A stretch of DNA of 64,000 nt from NCBI GenBank assembly GCA_964507025.1, contig CAZDOK010000006.1, positions 1-64,000 of the forward strand. Direction: 5' to 3'. The notes under the pieces were generated by a model. That model worked only from the letters and a program-made list of their open reading frames with translations, had not been told where the DNA came from and did not search any database. Every line of letters begins with the position of its first letter. The first letter of the stretch is position 1. This DNA is from Amarobacter sp964507025 (GTDB lineage Bacteria; Chloroflexota; Dehalococcoidia; Tepidiformales; Tepidiformaceae). Positions 32,501 to 38,761 of the stretch are shown here, one piece after another. The position numbers were made by a program, and so were the translations under genes.

Positions 32501-32712
32501 TTGCCGAAGTCATCGGAGACGAGATCAGGGGGCAATACGCGGCGGACGTCTGGCAGCGGCAGGAGACGACACTGAGAATCAGCGGGACGAGCCTCTCGGG
32601 CTTCGTGCGGATCACCGGGCTCACGAGCGAGGACGACCCGAACGCGGTCCTCGTCGATGGCTTCCCGAAGGCGACAGTCACGCTGCAGTTCGACGGTGTG
32701 GCGGTGAAGTAG
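29512..32712 (+). CDS. Triple zinc-ribbon membrane protein with extracellular gluzincin-like metallopeptidase domain
   Basis: Encodes 1066 residues. Three zinc ribbons (CLACG...FCGSCG, CPACG...FCGKCG, CPACS...FCRSCG) fill residues 14-85. A basic linker and one membrane helix (about 108-130, LAIGAAAAVAAISAGAWFAV) follow. The remaining 930 residues should be outside. A beta-rich region (about 150-440) precedes a protease-like domain with HEMAH at 533-537 and Glu558 in 'WFHDVSAEYLAN', the HExxH...E arrangement of gluzincin metallopeptidases. Further beta domains follow, including a fibronectin-III-like stretch (about 790-900). ATG 29512 lacks a clear ribosome site. Cytoplasmic ribbons fused to an outside protease is unusual. 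Confidence 0.82.
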   Translation: MAIQPPGTAADRQCLACGAVVGAAAMFCGSCGARMEAPARLCPACGASVSPDARFCGKCGTTLGATCPACSAAVPAEASFCRSCGAAIPRPGPDRVPKRRPAARGSRSNGARLAIGAAAAVAAISAGAWFAVRMGGDGAETPPAGDDAELPSVLTGVDEQQALPETGARLEAGLARVDIRPLAVTEPVTVRAELAADRSLSVTMDPPLGMEVPALVTLPLPPGAEAGEDPTTWPVALLESEGVEPLVLQPEAVGERTFSVLVPHFSKVTPMQQAAALAKAGGAAPSMGAPYMPAVVDVKVSLPENLLPEAEVTYVTLTISARARTTVNNGVPVLEDGKVTPDWAKFRQLKVRLFDSKTEMKVNFLPLGEGEIWNGQPLTITIPTQSGWRQMRSAFLRLEDESGRLLVVRSIALPNGKYWKQAQCTELGVFDDFVVNYLWDPRSTGHPDTNYAGEAPAKGLIPSRVLDACDALTFAYTSLKSPRWFNDPGNAPSLPMDVWLQPWQENEAGNVRNWISLRTSAGTFDEFRRDAAHEMAHRFQHAYSIGYSGGWFHDVSAEYLANRIYGPDEVLAPFVGLVPQWVNVGLLNGQDVELYSGSSFLAYLSATYDINVARLWVEGASGLRNLQSWQTYIDSLLRGRTNGVGLTKAWADFGKLYLVDHSEWGDWTGVASEPAFYPGAIMELSARKSFYATVTTDTPYLSAGGRIIRVGGVPSATVVYHVSDPNQGRYARTADYWLSPSTTVDGRADPIELTGSRPLEATGSVRVGKTEGSYSEDGLIRITFVYSDWEGKSPVSSPLVIEAWALPEVAGVELDQATGRVTWEPSVVEGLADAKDTRLFAEYELVARQAGSPGAWVVVETVEPGKDEYEAVVTAAKITAARGEGDICVRVKDVFGNVSPEACPAAAASTFRLTRLEASSMSSEQYDAFLRGDLTPMPIVGCLSQPGDCYITIYTPRGGGAGALEIALVGPDREPVNGIIVGSSRQAEDPSVGVLNFAEVIGDEIRGQYAADVWQRQETTLRISGTSLSGFVRITGLTSEDDPNAVLVDGFPKATVTLQFDGVAVK

Positions 32713-32827
32713 GGATCGTGGGCGCCTGCGGCGGGCAGCGCGGCTTGTAGGAAGCACGACTGGTCTGCCGCGCAAGCCGCAGGCGCTGTGTTGAGCCGGC
32801 ACTGGCGTTCCTGGCGCTCCAACGAAG

Positions 32828-32847
32828 AAGGCCCCATGTGGGGCCTT
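32828..32847. terminator. 8-bp stem hairpin between the peptidase-like gene and tRNA-Ala
   Basis: Arms AAGGCCCC and GGGGCCTT pair perfectly around ATGT. On the minus strand the stem is followed by CTTCTTCGTT, so it most likely ends the tRNA-Ala transcript. It could also stop plus-strand reading from the 1066-residue gene. The rest of 32713-32873 shows nothing else. Confidence 0.65.
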
Positions 32848-32873
32848 GCCGGACAGTTGAGCGGTGGTATTCC

Positions 32874-32949
32874 TGGTGGAGCTGGAGGGATTCGAACCCT
32901 CTACCTCAACACTGCCAGTGTTGCGCTCTCCCGATTGAGCTACAGCCCC
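32874..32949 (-). tRNA. tRNA-Ala (anticodon GGC), CCA encoded
   Basis: Acceptor GGGGCTG/CAGCTCC carries the G3:U70 pair that identifies tRNA-Ala. Anticodon stem CAACA/TGTTG with loop CTGGCAG (anticodon GGC, reads GCC/GCT). T-arm GAGGG-TTCGAAT-CCCTC. Discriminator A, then encoded CCA (32874-32876 complement). Confidence 0.96.
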
Positions 32950-32963
32950 CAGACTACAGTCCG

Positions 32964-32993
32964 ATGGTACCAGCCGCCCTCGCGGAGCGGCAA
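32964..32993 (-). promoter_or_regulatory. Promoter for tRNA-Ala
   Basis: On the minus strand TTGCCG (32988-32993) and TACCAT (32964-32969) are spaced by 18 bp, with the -10 box 14 nt before the tRNA 5' end. Confidence 0.55.
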
Positions 32994-33006
32994 ACTGCGA
33001 TGGGCC

Positions 33007-33978
33007 TCATCGTCGTGTGCGCGGGTCGAGTGCGTCGCGCAGGCCGTCCCCCAGGAACGTGAAGCAGAGCATCAGCACCGCCACCATCATCGTCGGCCAG
33101 ATGAGCTCGATGTTGTGAGTCTGGATCGAGTCGAGTCCGGAGTTGATAAGCGAGCCGAGGCTGGCATCTGGTGGGGGGACGCCGAGGCCGATGAAGCCGA
33201 GCGTGGCTTCGGCGAAGATGGCGAGGGGGATGCCGAAGGTGGCTGCCACGATGACGGCGCTCAAGGTGTTCGGGAGCATGTGTACCCGCACGATGCGCCA
33301 GGGGCTGGCACCGATGGCCCGCGCCGCCGTGATGTAGTCCTGCTCCTTGATCGAGAGCATCTGCCCGCGCACCAGCCGTGCCACCGTGGTCCAGCCGACG
33401 AATGAAATGGCCATGATGGTGACGAGGAGCGAGCTCGGGAAGCCGGGGAGCTGGGGGTCGCCGGTGCCGATAATGGGCCAGTCGCGCCCGAAAAGCACCT
33501 GGCGGAGCAGGATGATGGCCAGGAGGTCGGGGAAAGCGAAGGCGAGGTCGGTGATCCACATGAGCACCGTGTCGCTGAAGCGCCCGGCGAGCGCCGCGGA
33601 CATCCCGATCGAGACGCCAATCAGCAGGATGACAAGCTGGGTCCCGATGCCGATCTTCAGCGAGAACAGCGTCGCCTGGGTCATCCGGGCATAGAGGTCG
33701 CGCCCGAGGCTATCCGTACCGAGTGGGTGGTCCCAGCTGGGGTTCTGTTCGATGAGGCCGAAATCGGGGACGGCAGGGTCGTGTAACTGAACGGCCGGGA
33801 TTACCGCGGCCATGACCGTTACGGTCAGGATCGCGATCAGGATGATTCCGGAGATTACTGCAAGCCGGTTGTGCAGGAGCCGCTGCCAAGCCTGGGCCCA
33901 GAGTCCGCGCTGCTTGGTATGGAGAACTTCCGCCGCGAAGTCGAAAGGTTGAACGAGCGACTGTTCGGATGCCGACAA
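33007..33978 (-). CDS. Peptide/oligopeptide ABC transporter permease (DppC/OppC)
   Basis: Encodes 323 residues from TTG 33978, which has AGGAGG 9 nt upstream; the longer frame would run back into dppB. An N-terminal cytoplasmic segment, a first helix near 40-65 (LAVISGIILIAILTVTVMAAV), then the BPD transporter domain. Marks are 'HPLGTDSLGRDLYARMTQATLFSLKIG', 'GFPSSLLVTIMAISFVGWTTVARLVRGQMLSIKEQDYITAARAIGASPWRIVRVHMLPN' (EAA loop) and 'EATLGFIGLGVPPPDASLGSLIN'. Third gene of the minus operon after the binding protein and DppB. No ATPase genes (dppD/F) are present in the window. Confidence 0.92.
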   Translation of the reverse strand: MSASEQSLVQPFDFAAEVLHTKQRGLWAQAWQRLLHNRLAVISGIILIAILTVTVMAAVIPAVQLHDPAVPDFGLIEQNPSWDHPLGTDSLGRDLYARMTQATLFSLKIGIGTQLVILLIGVSIGMSAALAGRFSDTVLMWITDLAFAFPDLLAIILLRQVLFGRDWPIIGTGDPQLPGFPSSLLVTIMAISFVGWTTVARLVRGQMLSIKEQDYITAARAIGASPWRIVRVHMLPNTLSAVIVAATFGIPLAIFAEATLGFIGLGVPPPDASLGSLINSGLDSIQTHNIELIWPTMMVAVLMLCFTFLGDGLRDALDPRTRR

Positions 33979-33991
33979 CTCGGATGCCCTC

Positions 33992-34939
33992 CTAGTACCG
34001 GATCCTGGGGTCGGCAATGCCGTACAGCAGGTCAACGACGAGGTTCATTGCGGCGATGATCACCGCGAAGAAGACGGTAACGCCCATGATGAGCCCATAG
34101 TCGCGGATGATCACGGACCGGACGAATTCGCCGCCGAGGCCGGGGATGGCGAACATGCGTTCGATGACCAGCGAGCCGGTGATGAGTCCGGCGAAGATCG
34201 GGCCGAGGACGGTGAGCACCGGGATAAGCGCGTTCTTGGCGGCGTGGCGCATCACGACGCCAAACTCGCGGAGGCCCTTCGCACGCGCGGTTCGGATGTA
34301 GTCCTGGCGGAGCACTTCGAGCATCGAGGCCCGGGTGATGCGGGCGATGAACGCCATAGGCAAGAACCCGAGGCCGATGGTGGGCAGGATGACCTGCTTC
34401 CAATTGCTGAAATCGCCCTGGAACCAGCCGGTAAACCCGTAGTTGGTACTCAACACCCTGAACCAGCCGAGTTCGACGGCGAAGACGATGGTGAGCAGCG
34501 GCGCCAGCACAATACTCGGCATCGCGGCCCCTGCCGTTGCCACGAACACGCCCACGTAGTCGCCCAGTCCGTTCTGATTGAGTGAGGAGATCACGCCGAG
34601 GGCCAGGCCGAAGACGGTGGCGAAAAGGAACGCGGCGATGCCGAGTTGCATCGAGACGCGCATCCGCTCCTTGATGATGTCGCTGATGTCGCGGTTGTTC
34701 GAAAACGAGATGCCGAAGTCGAGCTGAGCCAGGTTCTTCAGGTAGGTGACGTACTGGACCGGGAGCGGGTCATCGAGACCGTAGCGGCGCTCCAGGTTCG
34801 CCCTGGTTGCTGGCGAGAGCGGCTTGTCGGAATCGAAGGGGCCTCCTTCCACGGAGTGCATGAGGAAGAAGGTAATGGTCGCGATGGCGAAGATCAGTGG
34901 GATGATGGCAAGAATACGCCGGATGGCATAGGCGAGCAT
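33992..34939 (-). CDS. Peptide/oligopeptide ABC transporter permease (DppB/OppB)
   Basis: Encodes 315 residues. 'MLAYAIRRILAIIPLIFAIATITFFLMHSVEGGPFD' at the N-terminus, 'RRYGLDDPLPVQYVTYLKNLAQLDFGISF', 'GIAAFLFATVFGLALGVISSL', and the EAA loop 'ITRASMLEVLRQDYIRTARAKGLREFGVVMRHAAKNALIPVLT' followed by 'GLITGSLVIERMFAIPGLGGEFVRSVIIRDYGLIMGVTVF' are all DppB/OppB signatures. Six membrane helices. Ends 13 nt before dppC. The start is ATG 34939; a strong hairpin lies just upstream. Confidence 0.94.
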   Translation of the reverse strand: MLAYAIRRILAIIPLIFAIATITFFLMHSVEGGPFDSDKPLSPATRANLERRYGLDDPLPVQYVTYLKNLAQLDFGISFSNNRDISDIIKERMRVSMQLGIAAFLFATVFGLALGVISSLNQNGLGDYVGVFVATAGAAMPSIVLAPLLTIVFAVELGWFRVLSTNYGFTGWFQGDFSNWKQVILPTIGLGFLPMAFIARITRASMLEVLRQDYIRTARAKGLREFGVVMRHAAKNALIPVLTVLGPIFAGLITGSLVIERMFAIPGLGGEFVRSVIIRDYGLIMGVTVFFAVIIAAMNLVVDLLYGIADPRIRY

Positions 34940-34960
34940 GGCTTGTTTCGCAATCTAGTT

Positions 34961-34991
34961 GGGCCGGGGACTCCACAGGGGTCCCCGGCCC
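34961..34991 (-). terminator. 14-bp stem hairpin between binding protein and permease genes
   Basis: Arms GGGCCGGGGACTCC (34961-34974) and GGGGTCCCCGGCCC (34978-34991) pair over 14 positions with one G:U around ACA. It lies 33 nt after the binding-protein stop and 21 nt before dppB. No T-run follows, so a read-through terminator or a 3' RNA-stabilising stem that favours the binding protein is likely. Confidence 0.7.
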
Positions 34992-35024
34992 ATGGTGACA
35001 CGGCACGGCGGGTGCCGTTCGAGC

Positions 35025-36728
35025 CTACTTCTTGGACGTTGTCCAGAGCTCGATGTACCAGTCGCCCGGCACGAAGGTATCAGCGGGGCGCTTGTTCTCG
35101 ACCATACCCTTGATGTGCGGCTTCACGAGCATCGCAGCGAGGGTGTGATAGAGCGGGGCAATACCGTTGGCCTGCTCGAGAAGGAGCTTCTCGGCGTCGC
35201 GGTAGAGCTTGCGGCGCTCTTCATCGTTGGTGTTGAACTTGGCCTTGTCGATTGCCTCGTCGAGGGCCTTGATGCTCGTCTTCGTCTTGTTGATCGAGCC
35301 ATCCGTTTCCCAGAGGCCGAGGAACCAGTTCTCGGGATCCGGGTAGTCTTCCTGCCATCCACCGGTGACCAGCTGGAAGTCCGAGGCGTTGAAGCGCGAG
35401 GACCGCGTCTTCGAGTCGGTGATTTCAAGCTTCAGGTCGATCCCGAGGTGCTTCTTCCATTCCGCCTGGAGGAATTCACCAAGGAGCTTGTTCGTGGCGG
35501 AGTCGACGATGATGAGGGTCAACTCAGGGAAGCCCTTGCCATCCGGGTAACCGGCCTTGGACATGTTTTCCTTGGCCTTGGTCGGATTGAAGCCCAGGAT
35601 GTCGTCGTACTCGCCGCCCTTGAGCCCGTTGCGGGTCGGTGGCACCCAGTTGGTGGTCGCGGTGTTCGCTTCCTTGAAGACGACCTTCATCATGGTCGCG
35701 CGGTCGGTGGCCTGGGAGAGGGCGAGGCGGACCTCGGCCTTATCGACAGGGGCCTTGGTGACGTTGAACTCGAGGCCGATGGTCCGGGTCGCCGGGTAGA
35801 GCTGCAGCTCATTGGCGAATTCGGTCTTCAGCTTGTCGAGTTCGGGCTTGTTGGCCACCGTGGCATCAACTTCGCCGGTGCGGTAGGCCTGGTTGAGGAC
35901 GGCCGGGTCATCGACGTACTTGAGGACGACTTTCTCAACGCCCACGGTCTGGCCGACCCAGTTCGGGTTCGGGACCAGTTCCATGGTCGCCTTCTCGGTG
36001 TAGGCGCTGGGCATGAACGGGCCGTTGTACACGTTCTCCATCGGGCCAGGCCAGGCGGCGTCGACTGAGGCGAGCTTGTGCTTCGGCGCCGGGAAGGTGG
36101 GCCAGAGCGCGAGCAGCGTCGGGAAGGTCGGCTGAGCGTTGTTGATCTTGATTTCGAGCGTGGTCGCGTCGATGGCCTTCACGCCGACGGCCTTCTGGAG
36201 CTCCGCCTTCTTGTCGGCGGTGGCATCGGCGGCGGCGTAGTAGTCATCGCAGCCAACGATGTTGGTCAGGATGTACTGGTAGTGGCCGGCCACGTCCGGG
36301 TTGCAGGTCCGCTGAATGCCCAGGACGAAGTCTTCGGCAGTGAGGGGCTGGCCATCGGACCACTTGAGGTCCTTCTTGAGGGTGATGGTGTAGGTCTTCC
36401 CGTCACTCGAGACCTTTGGGGCGCCGTCAGCCATGGCCGGCTGCGGGTTGTCGCCCAAGTCCAGGTGATAGAGGCCGCGCCAGACGTACACCATGTGGCT
36501 GATGTCCTGCGCGAAGTCGGAGAAGTGCGGGTCCCAGGTTTCGAACTGGGTCGCGCCGATGGTGATGGTGCCCGAAGGCGCCTGGGCTTGCTGCGTTGGG
36601 GTTGCGTCACCGCCGCCGCCGTTGTCGTCGTCGTCATCATCGTCGTCGTCGCCGCATGCGACAGCGATGGCCATGATGGCGAATACGGCGAACATGCTCA
36701 GGAGCAGCCGCCATTTGGACTTGGTCAT
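35025..36728 (-). CDS. Peptide-binding lipoprotein of ABC transporter (SBP family 5)
   Basis: Encodes 567 residues. The signal peptide (LLLSMFAVFAIMAIAVAC) ends in the lipobox IAVAC (Cys25). The mature start CGDDDDDDDDDNGGGGD is an acidic-Gly stretch, followed by a low-complexity linker and then the SBP_bac_5 fold. Marks are 'ITIGATQFETWDPHF', 'PAMADGAPKVSSDGKTYTITLKKDLKWSDGQPLTAEDFVLGIQRTCNPDVAG', 'NGPFMPSAYTEKATMELVPNPNW' and 'AEVRLALSQATDRATMMKVVFK'. Captures peptides or similar solutes at the outer face and delivers them to DppBC. ATG 36728 has GAGGAGGG upstream. Ligand unknown. Confidence 0.93.
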   Translation of the reverse strand: MTKSKWRLLLSMFAVFAIMAIAVACGDDDDDDDDDNGGGGDATPTQQAQAPSGTITIGATQFETWDPHFSDFAQDISHMVYVWRGLYHLDLGDNPQPAMADGAPKVSSDGKTYTITLKKDLKWSDGQPLTAEDFVLGIQRTCNPDVAGHYQYILTNIVGCDDYYAAADATADKKAELQKAVGVKAIDATTLEIKINNAQPTFPTLLALWPTFPAPKHKLASVDAAWPGPMENVYNGPFMPSAYTEKATMELVPNPNWVGQTVGVEKVVLKYVDDPAVLNQAYRTGEVDATVANKPELDKLKTEFANELQLYPATRTIGLEFNVTKAPVDKAEVRLALSQATDRATMMKVVFKEANTATTNWVPPTRNGLKGGEYDDILGFNPTKAKENMSKAGYPDGKGFPELTLIIVDSATNKLLGEFLQAEWKKHLGIDLKLEITDSKTRSSRFNASDFQLVTGGWQEDYPDPENWFLGLWETDGSINKTKTSIKALDEAIDKAKFNTNDEERRKLYRDAEKLLLEQANGIAPLYHTLAAMLVKPHIKGMVENKRPADTFVPGDWYIELWTTSKK

Positions 36729-37085
36729 CGTTAGTGGTTCCCTCCTCTTTCGATTAACCGTCCGGTAAGGTGCTTTCCGGATTGCTTAAGGTCAACAATC
36801 CGTAAGGGCCGTGGTGTGCGCGCTCACATGCGTGGGATCCAGCTCACCTCCTGCGGAACGCTTGCCTCCCCGGCGCCGAATGCGCGGGGCAGGCTAGTCC
36901 CTTCAACCGGTACGGCGGCCGCGCGACCTATGGATGTCTCCATTAATCGCATAGCCGTGGCTACGCCATGCCGGTATCGAAACCCGCGCGACTATAGCGC
37001 CGGGCTCGCGGTGTGCCAATAGGTTCCCCTGGCCTATGCTCGGCCACGGGGCGGTTGGCCGCCGAAATTGAGGAGGGAATCGCGT
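36729..37085. promoter_or_regulatory. Intergenic region between divergent binding-protein gene and purU
   Basis: These 357 bases hold no gene I can support. Next to the binding-protein gene is its ribosome site, and 26-40 nt upstream of that start lies an imperfect dyad, TTAACCG-T-CCGGTAA (36754-36768), a possible operator. Toward purU, TATGCT (37035-37040) is a plausible -10 box with the weak TGTGCC (37012-37017) at 17-bp spacing, and GAGGAGGGA is the purU ribosome site. Confidence 0.5.
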
Positions 37086-37979
37086 ATGGCGCGGGTGTTG
37101 GCGATCGTGAACGTGCTTGGCAACGACCAAAAAGGCGTCGTCGCTCGCATCAGCACCTACCTCGCGGAGCGCGACATCAATATCGAGGATATCGAACAGC
37201 GCGTTGTTCGCGGCCAGTTCCTGATGGACATGCTCGTCGACATCACCGAGGCCTCCGTCTCGCTCGATGAGCTCATCACCGGCCTCCTTGCGATTGGCAA
37301 GGAGATCGGGATGGAGATCCGGGTAACGCTGCACAGCGAACGGGAACGGAAGCGTGTTGCGGTGTTGGTAAGCAAAGAGGCGCACTGCCTGGAGCAGCTC
37401 CTGTCCGATGCTCGCTCGGGCGATCTTCATGGAGAGATCGTGTGCGTGCTTTCGAACCACGAGACGCTCAGGCCCATCGCCGACGCCGCTGGACTCCCGT
37501 TCGAATGGCACGCCAGTGAAGACAAGGCTGCTCACGAGACGTTCCTGCTTGAAAAGCTCGATGCTTACCGGGCCGACCTGGTGGTACTCGCGCGGTACAT
37601 GCAGATCCTTACCCCCACGCTGGTCGCGCCCTATGCCGGACGGATCATCAACATCCACCCGTCGCTGCTCCCCTATTTCCCGGGAGCGAACCCGTACCGG
37701 CGCGCGTGGGAGGACGGAGTCCGTGTGACCGGCTGCACCGCGCACTTCGTCACCGAGGAGCTCGACGCGGGCCCGATCATCCTCCAGGACGTGTTCCACA
37801 TCGAGGTCGGTGTGGATACGGTGGACGATGTGCGGCGGAAGGGTCGCGCGCTCGAGGGTGTGGTTCTGAGCCGGGCCGTGCAGCTTTACCTCAACAACGA
37901 GGTCGTGGTCATCAACGGCAAGGTGGTGTTCAAACCCGGGATGAAGACGCTCCTGCGCGACCTTGGAGACCGGCGCTAG
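37086..37979 (+). CDS. purU: Formyltetrahydrofolate deformylase
   Basis: Encodes 297 residues. Hydrolyses 10-formyl-THF to formate and THF, balancing the one-carbon pool. An N-terminal ACT domain (residues 1-80: 'ARVLAIVNVLGNDQKGVVARISTYLAERDINIEDIEQRVV') is followed by the formyltransferase fold. Marks are 'KRVAVLVSKEAHCLEQLL', 'LARYMQILTPTLVAPYAGRIINIHPSLLPYFPGANPYRRAWEDGVRVTGCTAHFVTEELDAGPII', with the Asn-His-Asp catalytic set. I took ATG 37086 with GAGGAGGGA upstream. The formate made could feed the formate dehydrogenase encoded 5 kb downstream. Confidence 0.94.
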   Translation: MARVLAIVNVLGNDQKGVVARISTYLAERDINIEDIEQRVVRGQFLMDMLVDITEASVSLDELITGLLAIGKEIGMEIRVTLHSERERKRVAVLVSKEAHCLEQLLSDARSGDLHGEIVCVLSNHETLRPIADAAGLPFEWHASEDKAAHETFLLEKLDAYRADLVVLARYMQILTPTLVAPYAGRIINIHPSLLPYFPGANPYRRAWEDGVRVTGCTAHFVTEELDAGPIILQDVFHIEVGVDTVDDVRRKGRALEGVVLSRAVQLYLNNEVVVINGKVVFKPGMKTLLRDLGDRR

Positions 37980-38223
37980 GCCCTTCGGTGCCGGTGGGTT
38001 CGGCAAGGCGCCAGGCCATCCGCACGCCCGGGATCCGACCACGATAGACATCGACCACGTGCTCCGGGCAGGCATACACAACGACATGCGTCTCGTCGCC
38101 GATTTCCGCGAAGCGTTCGTTCGCCAGCTCGAGCAACACGGGCACCGCGGTGAGCAGCCCGACTGTGCCGGTCGCTGGACGCAGCGGAACTTCGAGGTGC
38201 ATGCAAAGAGCGCAGAACGACAT
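37930..38223 (-). CDS. Small hypothetical protein, convergent with and overlapping purU end
   Basis: Encodes 97 residues from ATG 38223. 'MSFCALCMHLEVPLRPATGTVGLLTAVPVLLELANERFAEIGDETHVVVYACPEHVVDVYRGRIPGVRMAWRL' reads like a folded protein with alternating strands and helices and several Cys (CALC near the start, YACPEH later). Its last 50 nt overlap purU's end on the other strand. No family recognised and no strong ribosome site. It may be real; the alternative is a chance ORF. The longer frame from 38277 looks less likely. Confidence 0.5.
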   Translation of the reverse strand: MSFCALCMHLEVPLRPATGTVGLLTAVPVLLELANERFAEIGDETHVVVYACPEHVVDVYRGRIPGVRMAWRLAEPTGTEGPSAGLQGRAGASSSRV

Positions 38224-38305
38224 GGGGGAGGCACCTTCCTTGGGGGCACCGGGGAGCCTACCACCCCTGCGACCCATAAAGTTCGTGTCTTCGTGAAAGT
38301 CCTGC

Positions 38306-38761
38306 TCAGTTGGCGGATTGGCTCAACAACTCACGGGTGCGACGGTGGCGCCAGGCGAACATTGCAAGCAGTGCCGGGCGGACCAGCCAGAATTCAAGGA
38401 ATGCCCCAACCGGAGTGGGGAAGAGGCGGAACGCGACGACGTCGGTGAGGCGGCTGCCCGTGCCGTCGCGCTCGATGCGGTGCTGGTGGCGCCAGCGCCG
38501 GAACGGGCCGGACTCCTGAGTGTCCTCCAGCAGCCGCCCGGGCTCTATCCGTGTGATGCGCGCCTGCCATGTCTGGGCGAAAGGCCCGGGGCCGACGCGG
38601 AACACCTGCACATCTCCGACTTCGGTCTGCTTTGGCTCCGTAACCATCACGAACGGCGGCCATGGTGGCGAGATGGGCGCCAGGTTGGCCGGGTCCATGT
38701 GGAACGCGAACAGTCCCTCGGGGCTGACGTCGAATCGCGATGACTTAATGACGAGGGTCAC
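38306..38761 (-). CDS. SRPBCC-family protein
   Basis: Encodes 151 residues. 'MTLVIKSSRFDVSPEGLFAFHMDPANLAPISPPWPPFVMV', 'GDVQVFRVGPGPFAQTWQARITRIEPGRLLEDTQESGPFRRWRHQHRIE...GSRLTDVVAFRLFPTP' is the START-like SRPBCC pattern of a large hydrophobic cavity, in the cyclase/dehydrase or 'cell-division-inhibitor-like' branch. Its start overlaps the CrtI-like stop by 4 nt (ATGA). Proteins of this branch are often next to photolyase, carotenoid or CarH/LitR genes, as here. It may bind a carotenoid or similar lipid; unproven. Confidence 0.82.
   Translation of the reverse strand: MTLVIKSSRFDVSPEGLFAFHMDPANLAPISPPWPPFVMVTEPKQTEVGDVQVFRVGPGPFAQTWQARITRIEPGRLLEDTQESGPFRRWRHQHRIERDGTGSRLTDVVAFRLFPTPVGAFLEFWLVRPALLAMFAWRHRRTRELLSQSAN

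Noticed and set aside
36600..36660. Tandem GAC/GTC triplet run as a DNA repeat or CRISPR-like element
   Set aside because: It simply encodes the Asp run after the lipidated Cys of the peptide-binding lipoprotein; there are no spacers.
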